DNA of 64,000 bases, from NCBI GenBank assembly GCA_029817715.1, contig JARUPY010000292.1, forward strand, positions 2,510,001 through 2,574,000, given 5' to 3'. Position numbers and translations under genes: made by a program. This document shows positions 28,135 through 36,806 of the stretch, piece by piece; positions within the stretch are counted from its first letter, which is position 1; each line of letters opens with the position of its first letter. A model generated the notes under the pieces. It did no database searches and had not been told where the DNA came from. It worked only from the letters and a program-made list of their open reading frames with translations. The DNA comes from Melastoma dodecandrum (Eukaryota; Streptophyta; Magnoliopsida; Myrtales; Melastomataceae).

Positions 28135-28787
28135 GGAGCGGACACGGCCTCGCCGGCGCGCTGCGGAGCGTCCGGCAGGGCCGGGAACCCGGGTCGACGG
28201 GTTGCGACGCGTCCGTGCGACGGTTGCCACGGACCAACCTACCGGTCCCCAACGGCGAGCCCGGATCCGCAGGGGCGCGCCGGGGACGGGCAATCCGGAA
28301 CCGCCGACCGAGCCACGCTGCGCCCGCGGTGCGGATCTGGATTCCGGGACCTGCCTCGCAGCCCCGGAAAGACGGGGGACGCTTCGAGACGCAGCCAGGT
28401 CCGGTCAACCCGCGCTCGCGCCCTGGGGCGTCCGAGATGTCACGTGTCAGGGGCGGGCCCTCGCGGGGTTCCTGACGGATCCGCCCTCGCCGCGCCCGAG
28501 CTGACTCCCGTGGACCTGCGAAGGGGGCGAACTTGGCCGCGCCGGGCCGTAGCCTCTCCATCCGGACCGCCACGCCCGTCGGCCACGGGCCGCCAAGCGG
28601 GAACCGCGCAGATGTGTCCACAGTCGGCCGCGCGTTTCGACATGTATTTCCGCAGCAAAACGCTTGTTAATAGAAGATTTACTATAAGGCATCGCTTCGA
28701 AAACGCTCGGTGTGTCCGTAAAACTACAGCCAATTTGCTCAGAGACCGGTAGCCTTAGTGTCAGATCAAACCTTGGGACCGACCTCG
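28135..28787. other. Intergenic region before a porin gene
   Basis: About 650 bases. The first 480 are GC-rich with only noise frames. From about 28630 to 28760 the DNA is markedly AT-richer (around TTGTTAATAGAAG), the likely promoter zone for the strongly expressed porin. No conserved RNA motif is recognised. Confidence 0.45.
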
Positions 28788-29627
28788 ATGACCAAGCTCC
28801 TAGCCTCGCTGGCCGCCTTCACTGCCCTGACCGCGGCCGCTTCCGCCGCCGACCTGCCGCGCCGGGCCGCCCCGCCGCCGGTGTTCACCCCCGTCCCGGT
28901 GTTCACCTGGACCGGCGCCTACTTCGGTATCAACGCCGGCTACGCCTTCGACGCCTCCAGCCGCAACAACACCGGCTCCTCCTTCGGCGTCCCGTTCCCG
29001 TATGCCACCCCCGGCACGGTCGCCACCTTCCGCAACAACAGCCAGGACGGCTTCTCCGGCGGCGCCCAGATCGGCTACAACTACCAGTTCACCCCGGGCT
29101 CCGGCGTCGTCATCGGCATCGAGGCCGACGCCCAGTACCTCGACTTCGGCCGTAACCGGAACAGCGCCTTCATCACCGGCGGCGCGCTGGCGCCCGGCTA
29201 CTACGTCACCGACCCGCGCGGCCTGTCGAGCCTCGACTACTTCGGCACCGTGCGCGGCCGCCTCGGCTACGCCTTCGACCGCACCCTCGTGTACGGCACC
29301 GGCGGCTTCGCCTACGGCTCGGGCAGCGCCGACCGCTCGTTCGGCGGCTACGCCGGCAACGACAGCTTCCGCACCGGCTACGCGGTCGGCGGCGGCGTCG
29401 AGTACGCGCTCCCCACCGACTCGTTCCTGAACTTCTTCCGCTCCTCGGCCGTGACGCTCAAGGTCGAAGGCCTGTACGTCAACCTCGACCGCAACACCCG
29501 CAACCAGGGCGCGTTCGTCATCAACGCTGCCAACAACTTCCCGGTCGTCTACAGCGGCCTCGGCCGCCGCTCCGACGAGTTCGCCGTCGTCCGCGCCGGC
29601 CTGAACTACAAGTTCGGCTCGTACTAA
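28788..29627 (+). CDS. Outer-membrane beta-barrel porin-like protein (Omp25/OmpA-like barrel)
   Basis: A 279-residue outer-membrane protein. The signal peptide LLASLAAFTALTAAASAADL is followed by a Pro-rich spacer (RRAAPPPVFTPVPVF) and the opening WTGAYFGINAGYAF, typical of alphaproteobacterial Omp25/Omp31-like proteins. An eight-stranded barrel follows with alternating strands (GAQIGYNYQF, GTVRGRLGYAFDRTLVYGTGG, in part). The end VRAGLNYKFGSY has an aromatic residue close to the terminus. The ATG at 28788 starts the leader directly; an in-frame GTG lies at 28758. Codons are extremely biased, as in highly expressed genes. Two hairpins follow it. Confidence 0.93.
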   Translation: MTKLLASLAAFTALTAAASAADLPRRAAPPPVFTPVPVFTWTGAYFGINAGYAFDASSRNNTGSSFGVPFPYATPGTVATFRNNSQDGFSGGAQIGYNYQFTPGSGVVIGIEADAQYLDFGRNRNSAFITGGALAPGYYVTDPRGLSSLDYFGTVRGRLGYAFDRTLVYGTGGFAYGSGSADRSFGGYAGNDSFRTGYAVGGGVEYALPTDSFLNFFRSSAVTLKVEGLYVNLDRNTRNQGAFVINAANNFPVVYSGLGRRSDEFAVVRAGLNYKFGSY

Positions 29628-29636
29628 GCCGATCGG

Positions 29637-29664
29637 GCGCCTCCCGGCTCCTGCCGGGAGGCGC
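29637..29664 (+). terminator. Intrinsic terminator of the porin gene
   Basis: A perfect 12-bp stem (GCGCCTCCCGGC with GCCGGGAGGCGC) with loop TCCT starts ten bases after the porin stop. Confidence 0.8.
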
Positions 29665-29750
29665 GGCGACGGGCCGAGCCTGTCGCGGGAGAGCAGCCGA
29701 TCGGCTGACCTTCGCATCCCCAGCCCGATCAGACTGGCCGCGAGGTCAGC

Positions 29751-29782
29751 GACATCCCGGGAGCGCCCGCTCCCGGGATGTC
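29751..29782. terminator. Second strong hairpin downstream of the porin gene
   Basis: A perfect 15-bp inverted repeat, GACATCCCGGGAGCG with its complement, separated by two bases. It is followed by TTCCGTTCC. It could be a back-up terminator for the porin or the terminator of the leftward small gene to its right. Confidence 0.65.
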
Positions 29783-29952
29783 TTCCGTTCCGGGCGCTGA
29801 AGCCGGATCCGATCACGCGCGGAGCGGCCAATCCAATCGGCCCGACCGTCATCGGTGCTGCGCTGCCCGGCGTCACGTCGCATCGCGCGGGAGGCCGGCG
29901 AGGGGCGCATCGATCGACGCGCCCGACCGGATCGCGGTCATGCCTGCGCGTC

Positions 29953-30234
29953 TCAGGCGGCCAGCGGTTCGGTCCGGCCAGTCTCGCCGCCGCCCTTCGT
30001 GGAGCCGTGCGACGGCGCGCGGCGACTGTCCGGCACGCCGTCGTCGGGGGCCCATGCGCATTGCAACCGGCCGCTGACCGGATCGATCGACCAGCGAGCC
30101 CGCAGGGGCGTGCGACGGGGTGGGCGCCCGGTCAGGTCCGGGACACGCACCGGCGGTGCGTTGACGCGCGGGGTCTGACGCCGGGCAGGCGCTGCGGGGC
30201 GCGCGAACGCGCCGATGGAGACGATCATGGTCAT
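29953..30234 (-). CDS. Small protein of unknown function
   Basis: A 93-residue protein from ATG 30234 with a good GAGGTG site. The N-terminal 40 residues are Pro/Arg-rich. A folded-looking core follows, RARWSIDPVSGRLQCAWAPD, in the style of short alphaproteobacterial proteins with a W-x-IDP-x-TGRL-x-C-W pattern. The C-terminal 25 residues are polar. No function can be inferred. Confidence 0.6.
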   Translation of the reverse strand: MTMIVSIGAFARPAAPARRQTPRVNAPPVRVPDLTGRPPRRTPLRARWSIDPVSGRLQCAWAPDDGVPDSRRAPSHGSTKGGGETGRTEPLAA

Positions 30235-30363
30235 GGTGCACCTCGGAGGCGTCCGGCCGCTCGCGCGGTCGGGACCCGAGGCGCGCCGGTCAGGCGTTCC
30301 TGCGAGAAGCGGCCGGCGCGAACGGCGCGGACAATCGACTGGGACTGTCGCTGGGCATGGTGT

Positions 30364-30555
30364 TCAGGAATCCTGACGGCGAAGCGCGGCACCCGGATGG
30401 GTCGTCCGCGCCTCAGCCAGAAGCCACGCGGCCTCCGTTCGGTCAAGCACGCGATCCAGGCGCTTCCAGTTGCTCGCCGCTTCGTGACAGCGCTTTGAGG
30501 GCGACGCTTCGATCCGGCCCGTCTCCCGGTGTCGCACCCGATGGACACCGGGCAT
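30364..30555 (-). CDS. Candidate small helical protein
   Basis: A 63-codon frame from ATG 30555. Its second half is helix-like and protein-like (ASNWKRLDRVLDRTEAAWLL), unlike the Arg/Pro noise of other frames. No good ribosome site is seen and a second overlapping frame is also open, so this is tentative. Confidence 0.3.
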   Translation of the reverse strand: MPGVHRVRHRETGRIEASPSKRCHEAASNWKRLDRVLDRTEAAWLLAEARTTHPGAALRRQDS

Positions 30556-30747
30556 CCGGGGCAGGGGCCGGTGCCGCCTCCCGGCCCACGGCCTCCGCGA
30601 TGTTGCGGAGGGCAGCGCTCTCCACCCCCCGACGGCCGGTCTGACGCGTCCCGGGGCGAGCGGGGGATCGGCCCGGGGCAAGCCGCCGGCCGACGGTGAC
30701 CGACTGCGCCTGATCGACCATCGCGCGTCTGCCGGGCGCGCGGCCCC

Positions 30748-33021
30748 CTATCGGCAGGGGTGTCCGGGGGGGCAGGCCGAACGCGGATTGCCGTGAGCGG
30801 GCGGCGGTCCGGCGTGCGGAGGCGGCCCCGGGTGCGGCGGAGCCGGACGCGCCATCATCTGCTGGCGCTGCGCGGCCTGCTGCTGACGGGCGGCAGCCTG
30901 TTGCTGCCGCTGCGCCGCCTGCTGCGCGAACTGCGCCTGCATGGCCTGATGCCGTTGGGCCGCCCGTTGCGCCTGCTGCTGGTGCATGACGGCTTGCTGC
31001 TGGCGAGCGGCCTGGACCTGCTGCTGACGCTGCGCCGCCTGCTGCTGGTGCTGCGCCGCCTGGGCCTGGGCCGCGGCACGCCGGGCCAGGGCATCCTGCC
31101 TCTGTTGCGCCCTCAGCGCGGCGCGGGGATCGACGGACGGCCGCGGCGCGACGGCGCGATCCGCGGCGGGCCCGCCCGGCGGCTGCGCCTGGATCCGGGC
31201 CGGGCGGAAGGCCTGCCGGGGGGCGGCGGCCGGGGCTGCGGGCGGAACCGCCAGCCGGGACGCGGGCGCCGGAAGGGGCAGGCCATTCGCGCCGGGCAGG
31301 GCATGCCCGGCTCCCGGCGGTGCGGAGACGGCGGGAAGAACCGCCTGCGGAGCAGCGGGAGGAGGACCGCCCGGTCTCGAACCCGCCGCTCCGCCAAGGG
31401 CGGCCGGGTTGGCGCCCGGCAGGAGCGGGGGCGCCATCGCGGCCCGCTGCTGCAGGGCGGCGGGGAGCGCGACCCGGGTGGCCGCCGCGCCGAGGGCGGC
31501 TCCGGCGAGCGCGCCGGCACCGCCGCCCAGCGCGGCCCCGGGGGGCGGCGCGGGAGGCGGCGCAGGGGGCGGCGCTTGAACGGCCGCGTTCTGCCGGTTG
31601 ATCTGCTCGATGACGGTCGTGTTGTGGATGTTCTGGAACAGCACGTTGTTCGGCGGCGGCGCCACGTAGGCCGGCGCGGACACGTAGACCGGCACCGGCA
31701 CGACCGGCGGGGTGGGCAGGGCGTAGAGCCCGTAGACGGGCGGCGGCGGGGCGAGCGTGACGAGATAGGCCGGCGGCGGCGGCAGGAAGATCAGGGCCGG
31801 CGGCGGCGGCGGCGGCAGCGCGAAGACCGGATCGTCGAGGAACAGCACCGGCCGATCGACGTACACGATCTCGTCCGGCGGGGCCGGCAGCACGTCGTAG
31901 GCGATCATCGCGAAGCGCGGCGGCGGCTCCAGCGCGGCCGCAAGCGAGGCGAGGCGGCGGCGGGCGTCCCAGGCGTGCGGCCCGCGCGGGTATCGGACGA
32001 GATACGACCAGTAGGCGTCCGGTGTGCCGACGATCCAGGTGTGGCGCCAGACCAGGGCCTCGCGCCGGGCCGCGATGAGGGCCCGCACCCGCCGGGCCAG
32101 GGCGTCGCCGGGATAGGCGGTCACGAACTCTTGGTAATGGGCGAGGTCGTCGCGCTCCAGGCAGACCGCGTAGGCGTCCTGCACGCCGAGGTCGCGCAGC
32201 GGCCGGTCGCGGAGCGTGGCGACCCGCTCCCGGCCGAGGGCGGGAGCGTCGGCGGCCCGGTCGAAGAAGACGAAGGCGGACGTGGTGCGGTCGGCATCCC
32301 ACGGCACCTCGGCCCCCTTCGTGGCGGCATCGACGCGCAGGCGCACGCGGTCGAATAGCGGGCCCGGCGGGAGCCCCCCCTCGCGGATCATCTCGACCAG
32401 CGCCTGGGCGTAGGCGCCGTAGGGGCCCTTCTCGTCCGGTCCGACGGTCCCCGGCGCGGCGTTGAAGGCGATCAGGCTGCCCGGCTCGGCCTCGGTGAGG
32501 GCGAGGCTGCCGGCCAGCGGCTTGTCGGACACGGCGAAGGGCGTGCGCCGCGCCCCGTCCAGGATGAAGAACCGCGCCTTGAGCGGCAGGGCCGCGAGGC
32601 TCCGGGTATAGTCCGAGATCCGCAGCGCCCGCAGGGCGACATCGGCGGCGCTGCTTACGCGCAGATCGACGGGGGCGAAGTAATTCTCGCCTTCGAGTTG
32701 CAGGCCGTAGCCGGCGAGGTAGACGACCGCCACCGCGTCCGGCCCGGCGGCCGCGGCCTTGTCGACGAAGTCGCGCAGCGATTTCCGCAGCGCGTCCTCG
32801 TCGAGATCCCGGGCGCCGATCACGTCGAAGCCGGCCCCCTGGAGGGTCTGGGCGATGAGCCCGGCATCGTTGGCCGCGGTGGCGAGCGGGCCAGCCTGGT
32901 AGGCGGCGTTGCCGATCACGAGCGCGATGCGCTTCTCGCCCGCCCAGGCCGGCGTGGCGAGCCAGGCCCCGGCGAGGATGAGCGCGGCGAGAAGGGAGCT
33001 GACAGCTTTGTGCGGGCGCAT
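30748..33021 (-). CDS. Secreted caspase-fold protein lacking the catalytic His and Cys, with Pro/Gln-rich tail
   Basis: A 757-residue exported protein. The signal peptide is HKAVSSLLAALILAGAWLA with cleavage near AWA. Residues 29-250 form a peptidase C14 (caspase p20) domain: KRIALVIGNAAYQ opens it. The histidine block reads VVYLAGYGLQLEGENY, with Tyr105 where the usual sequence is GHG. The cysteine block reads FFILDGARRTPF, with Ala157 where DACR is usual. Both catalytic residues are therefore replaced and it should be inactive as a protease. Residues 390-520 are proline-rich; residues 600-720 are Gln/Ala-rich coiled coil. It probably acts as a scaffold in the envelope. ATG 33021 follows AGGGA. 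Confidence 0.85.
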   Translation of the reverse strand: MRPHKAVSSLLAALILAGAWLATPAWAGEKRIALVIGNAAYQAGPLATAANDAGLIAQTLQGAGFDVIGARDLDEDALRKSLRDFVDKAAAAGPDAVAVVYLAGYGLQLEGENYFAPVDLRVSSAADVALRALRISDYTRSLAALPLKARFFILDGARRTPFAVSDKPLAGSLALTEAEPGSLIAFNAAPGTVGPDEKGPYGAYAQALVEMIREGGLPPGPLFDRVRLRVDAATKGAEVPWDADRTTSAFVFFDRAADAPALGRERVATLRDRPLRDLGVQDAYAVCLERDDLAHYQEFVTAYPGDALARRVRALIAARREALVWRHTWIVGTPDAYWSYLVRYPRGPHAWDARRRLASLAAALEPPPRFAMIAYDVLPAPPDEIVYVDRPVLFLDDPVFALPPPPPPALIFLPPPPAYLVTLAPPPPVYGLYALPTPPVVPVPVYVSAPAYVAPPPNNVLFQNIHNTTVIEQINRQNAAVQAPPPAPPPAPPPGAALGGGAGALAGAALGAAATRVALPAALQQRAAMAPPLLPGANPAALGGAAGSRPGGPPPAAPQAVLPAVSAPPGAGHALPGANGLPLPAPASRLAVPPAAPAAAPRQAFRPARIQAQPPGGPAADRAVAPRPSVDPRAALRAQQRQDALARRAAAQAQAAQHQQQAAQRQQQVQAARQQQAVMHQQQAQRAAQRHQAMQAQFAQQAAQRQQQAAARQQQAAQRQQMMARPAPPHPGPPPHAGPPPAHGNPRSACPPGHPCR

Positions 33022-33132
33022 CGCGGGATCCCTCGGGATGAGCAGAGGCCGCCGGGCGTGGGACATCGCCCGGCGGAGCAATCACGGTTGGAACGCATCA
33101 GCCCGCCGGAATGCGGCGGCGGGACGGCCCCG

Positions 33133-33352
33133 TCAGGGCACGAGGCAGGTCTTGGTGGTCACGATCCTGTGCCAGCCACCGTACCGCCAGCCGCCGTGCC
33201 GGTGCGGGCCGCCGAAATGCCGGTGACCGCCCCCATGATGCCCCCCCGCCGGGATGGCCGCGGTGATGGTCTCCGTGCCCACGGGCGAAGGCGGGCGACG
33301 CTGCGATGAGCGACGCGGCGAGCCCGGCGGCTGTCCATGCGCGCGACACCAT
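33133..33352 (-). pseudogene. Small secreted His/Gly-rich protein, frameshifted in a homopolymer
   Basis: ATG 33352 has a strong AGGAGG site and starts a signal peptide (VSRAWTAAGLAASLIAASPA, cleaved near AFA) followed by RGHGDHHRGHPGG. A run of seven C on the plus strand (33241-33247) then shifts the frame. Read with one base fewer, the protein continues HHGGGHRHFGGPHRHGGWRY and ends IVTTKTCLVP at 33133, the expected end of a short His-rich secreted protein. Uncorrected, it runs to 33098 with an Arg/Pro tail. It could bind metal, next to the Czc pump. Either an assembly indel or slipped-strand phase variation explains the shift. Confidence 0.65.
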
Positions 33353-33439
33353 GGTCCACCTCCTGTTCCGAACGCGCCGGATCGGCGGTTCGCGGGAGAC
33401 GGTACGCGCCGGTCCCGGCGCGCCCCCTGAACTGCCGGG

Positions 33440-36400
33440 TCAGGATTCGTTCATCGAAGGCGCCATTCCGGCCGCTTCGAGAGCGGCAGACCTGGATAGC
33501 GGCGGCCGATGGGGGTCTTGGCGCGCCGCGACCAACGCGAATGTGATGGCCGATGCGCGCGGTCCGCACGGCACCGGCGGCCCATCGATCTGCGCCCGGG
33601 GGGCGGACGCGCGCGGCGGCGTGACCGCGCTCAGCCGTCGACGCCCTCCCGCGCCCGCGGGCCCGGACGGGGCTCCTGTCGCCCGCGAACGGCACCGTCC
33701 CGGGCGCCGCCGCCGGGAAGACGCAGTCCGCGCGACCACCGGATAGACCGCCGGCAGGACCACGAGGGTCAGCAGCGTCGCGGAGATCAGCCCGCCGATC
33801 ACTACGGTGGCGAGCGGGCGCTGCACCTCGGCGCCCGCGCTGGTGGACAGCGCCATCGGCAGGAAGCCCAGGGCCGCCACCAGGGCCGTCATCATCACCG
33901 GGCGCAGCCGCATCTCGGCCGCCTGCGTGGCCGCCTCCCGGGGATCGAGGCCGGACCCCTCAAGGTCGCGGATGTAGCTCGTCAGCACGACGCCGTTCAG
34001 GATCGCGATGCCGAAGGTCGCGATGAAGCCGATCGCCGCCGAGATCGAGAACGGCATGTCGCGCAGCGTCAGCGCCAGGATGCCGCCGGTGGCCGCCATG
34101 GGCACGTTGAGGAAGATCAGCCCGGCGAGGCGGATGTCGCCGAACATCATCACCAGCATGACGAGGATCGCCGCGAGCGCCGCGGGCACCACCACGGTGA
34201 GCCGGGCGGTCGCCTCCTGCAGGTTCTGGAACTGCCCGCTCCAGACCAGCGAGTAGCGCGGCGGCAGCTTCACCTGCTGGTCGACGGCGGCCTTGGCGGC
34301 GTCCACGAAGCTCTGGACGTCGCGGCCACGGACATTCGCCTGCACGGAGATCCGCCGCTGCAGGCGCTCGCGGCTGATCTGCGCCGGACCGGAGGCCACG
34401 TCCACGCTGGCGACCATCGACAGCGGCACCGTCATCTGGGGGCCGCGATCCCCGCGCGGCTTGCCCACCGGCAGGGCGCGGATCCGCTCGATGTCGCTGC
34501 GGTCGGCGGGATCGAGCCGCACCACGATCTCGGTGATCGAATTGTCGTCGCCGTAGACGACGCCGCTGGTGCGGCCGCCGATGCTCTCGACCATGTCGAG
34601 CACGTCCGACACGTTGATGCCGTAGCGGGCCGCCTTGGCGCGGTCGACCTGGATCGTGAGCGCCGGCATGCCGGCCTGCGCCTCGGCCTTCACGTCCGCC
34701 GCCCCGTCGATTCCGGAGACCGTGCGCACGATGGCATCGGCCGTGTCCTTGAGGGTCTTCAGGTCGTCGCCGTAGAGGCTGATCGCCACGTCGCCGCGCA
34801 CGCCCTCCAGCAGGTCGTCCATGCGCATCTGGATCGGCTGGGAGAAGCTGTAGGCGACCCCCGGCACCTCCTCCTTGAGGCGCTTGTCGAAGGCCGCCAC
34901 GAGGCCCTCCTGCGTGTCGGCGGTCTTCCACGTGTCGGGAGCGGTGAGGGTGATGAAGCTGTCGGTCGATTCGACACCCATCGGGTCGGTTGGGATCTCG
35001 GCGCTGCCGGTGAGCGAGACGACGCGCTTCACCTCCGGGAACGATTTCAGCACCCGCTCGATGCGGGTCACCGTGGCGAGCGAGGCGGAGAGATCGATGC
35101 CCGGTAGCTTCTCCGAGGTGACGACGATCGAGCCCTCCGACAGCTTCGGCAGGAACTCGCCGCCGAGCCGGGTCGCCAGCACGCAGGAGCCGGCGAACAG
35201 GGCGAGCGTCGCCAGCACCGTGGTGAGGGCGTGCCGCTCGGCGGCCTTCAGCAGCGGCGTGTAGGCGGCCCGCATCCAATGGACGAGGCGCGTCTCGTGC
35301 TCGCCGATTCCGCGGCCGGCGAGGAAGATCGCGGCCAGCGCCGGCATCAGCGTCATGGTGACGATGAGCGAACCCGACAGGGCCAGGATGACGGTCAGCG
35401 CCATCGGCACGAACATCTTGCCGGCCACGCCCTCCAGCGCGAGGATCGGCACGTAGACCAGGATGATGATCGCCACCGCGAACATCACGGGCTTGGCCAC
35501 CTCGGCCGCCGCGTCCCGGATCAGGTCCCCGGGCGGCCGGTCCGGATGCTCGCCGCGGGCGCGCAGCACGTTCTCGACCATCACCACGGCCCCGTCGACG
35601 ATCAGGCCGAAATCGATGGCGCCGAGGCTCATCAGGTTGCCCGACAGGCCGAGCAGCCGCATCCCCGCGAAGGCCATCAGCATCGCGAGCGGGATCGCGG
35701 CCGCCACGATCAGCCCGGCCCGGAGGTTGCCCAGCAGCAGCAGCAGCAGGACGACGATCACGAGGACCGCGCCTTCGAGGAGGTTGTGCTCCACGGTGTG
35801 GATCGTGCGGTCCACGAGCGCCGAGCGGTCGTAATACGGGACGATCTCCATGCCCGGCGGCAATTGCGGGCGCAGATCGTCGATCGTCTTCTTCACCTGC
35901 CCGACCACCGCGCTGGCATTGTCGCCGAGCTGCATCAGCGCGATGCCGACGACGGTCTCGCCTTTGGCATCGTGTGTCACTGCACCGAGCCGGACCTTGG
36001 GCGCCTCCTGGACGGAGCCGAGGGTTCCGAGCGTCACCGGGACACCGCCCGGACCGGTCGAGACGACGATGTTGCCGATGTCCTCGGGACCCTTGGCGAG
36101 ACCAAGGCCACGGATCGTCTCCTGCTGGTCGTTGTGCTCGATATAGGCGCCGCCCCCGTCCGCGTTGTTCTCGGCGAGCGCCGCGTAGACCTCAGCCAGG
36201 GTCACGCCGTAGCGGCGCAGGGCGGCGGCGGACACCCGGACCTCGTCGGTCGGCATCTCACCGCCGTAGATGTTGAGGTCGGCGATGCCGGGAACGAGCT
36301 TGAGCTTGGGCGCGATGGTCCATTGCAGGATGCGGCGAAGCTGCATCGGCGTGTAGCCGGGCCCGCGCAGCTCGAACTGGTAGATCTCGCCGAGGCCCGT

Positions 36401-36799
36401 CGCCATCGGGCCCATCTGCGGGTCGCCGACGCCAACCGGCATCAGGCTCTTCGCCTGGGGCAGGCGCTGGAACACCTCGGCCCGCGCCGCCGTGACCGAC
36501 ACGGACTCGTCGAAGGTGACGTAGACCGCCGAGACCCCGGCCCGCGAGGTCGAGCGGATCCCGGTGAGGCTCGGCGCCCCCGCCATGGCGTTCTCCACCG
36601 GGAAGGTGACGAGCCGCTCGACCTCCAGCGCCCCGAGCCCCGGCGATAGGGTCAGGATCATCACCTGCTTGGGCGAGATGTCGGGCACCGCGTCGATCGA
36701 CAGGCCCTCGAGGTTGGCCACGCCGCCCGCCGCGGCGGCGAGCGCGATCATCAGGACGAGGAACCGGCGGCGGATCAGGAGGGCGAACCAGGTCTTCAC
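33440..36799 (-). CDS. czcA: RND heavy-metal efflux pump, inner-membrane subunit (CzcA type)
   Basis: A 1,119-residue pump with the N-terminal RRRFLVLMIALAAAAGG helix, two large periplasmic loops and twelve membrane helices. The proton-relay helix in TM4 reads GAIDFGLIVDGAVVMVEN, giving Asp396, Asp402 and Glu409. This D-D-E pattern matches the divalent-cation class (Co/Zn/Cd or Ni), not the CusA copper/silver class. The protein would normally end soon after LVVLPAVYPVV. Here about 94 extra residues follow that are Arg/Pro/Ala-rich and do not look like a domain. It lies eight bases after czcB and forms an operon with it. No czcC-type outer-membrane gene is present. The symbol is by family, not by proven metal. 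Confidence 0.92.
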   Translation of the reverse strand: MKTWFALLIRRRFLVLMIALAAAAGGVANLEGLSIDAVPDISPKQVMILTLSPGLGALEVERLVTFPVENAMAGAPSLTGIRSTSRAGVSAVYVTFDESVSVTAARAEVFQRLPQAKSLMPVGVGDPQMGPMATGLGEIYQFELRGPGYTPMQLRRILQWTIAPKLKLVPGIADLNIYGGEMPTDEVRVSAAALRRYGVTLAEVYAALAENNADGGGAYIEHNDQQETIRGLGLAKGPEDIGNIVVSTGPGGVPVTLGTLGSVQEAPKVRLGAVTHDAKGETVVGIALMQLGDNASAVVGQVKKTIDDLRPQLPPGMEIVPYYDRSALVDRTIHTVEHNLLEGAVLVIVVLLLLLLGNLRAGLIVAAAIPLAMLMAFAGMRLLGLSGNLMSLGAIDFGLIVDGAVVMVENVLRARGEHPDRPPGDLIRDAAAEVAKPVMFAVAIIILVYVPILALEGVAGKMFVPMALTVILALSGSLIVTMTLMPALAAIFLAGRGIGEHETRLVHWMRAAYTPLLKAAERHALTTVLATLALFAGSCVLATRLGGEFLPKLSEGSIVVTSEKLPGIDLSASLATVTRIERVLKSFPEVKRVVSLTGSAEIPTDPMGVESTDSFITLTAPDTWKTADTQEGLVAAFDKRLKEEVPGVAYSFSQPIQMRMDDLLEGVRGDVAISLYGDDLKTLKDTADAIVRTVSGIDGAADVKAEAQAGMPALTIQVDRAKAARYGINVSDVLDMVESIGGRTSGVVYGDDNSITEIVVRLDPADRSDIERIRALPVGKPRGDRGPQMTVPLSMVASVDVASGPAQISRERLQRRISVQANVRGRDVQSFVDAAKAAVDQQVKLPPRYSLVWSGQFQNLQEATARLTVVVPAALAAILVMLVMMFGDIRLAGLIFLNVPMAATGGILALTLRDMPFSISAAIGFIATFGIAILNGVVLTSYIRDLEGSGLDPREAATQAAEMRLRPVMMTALVAALGFLPMALSTSAGAEVQRPLATVVIGGLISATLLTLVVLPAVYPVVARTASSRRRRPGRCRSRATGAPSGPAGAGGRRRLSAVTPPRASAPRAQIDGPPVPCGPRASAITFALVAARQDPHRPPLSRSAALEAAGMAPSMNES

Positions 36800-36806
36800 G
36801 GCCGCC

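Noticed and set aside
30748..33021. Active metacaspase
   Set aside because: Both catalytic positions are replaced (Tyr105 for His, Ala157 for Cys), so protease activity is not supported.
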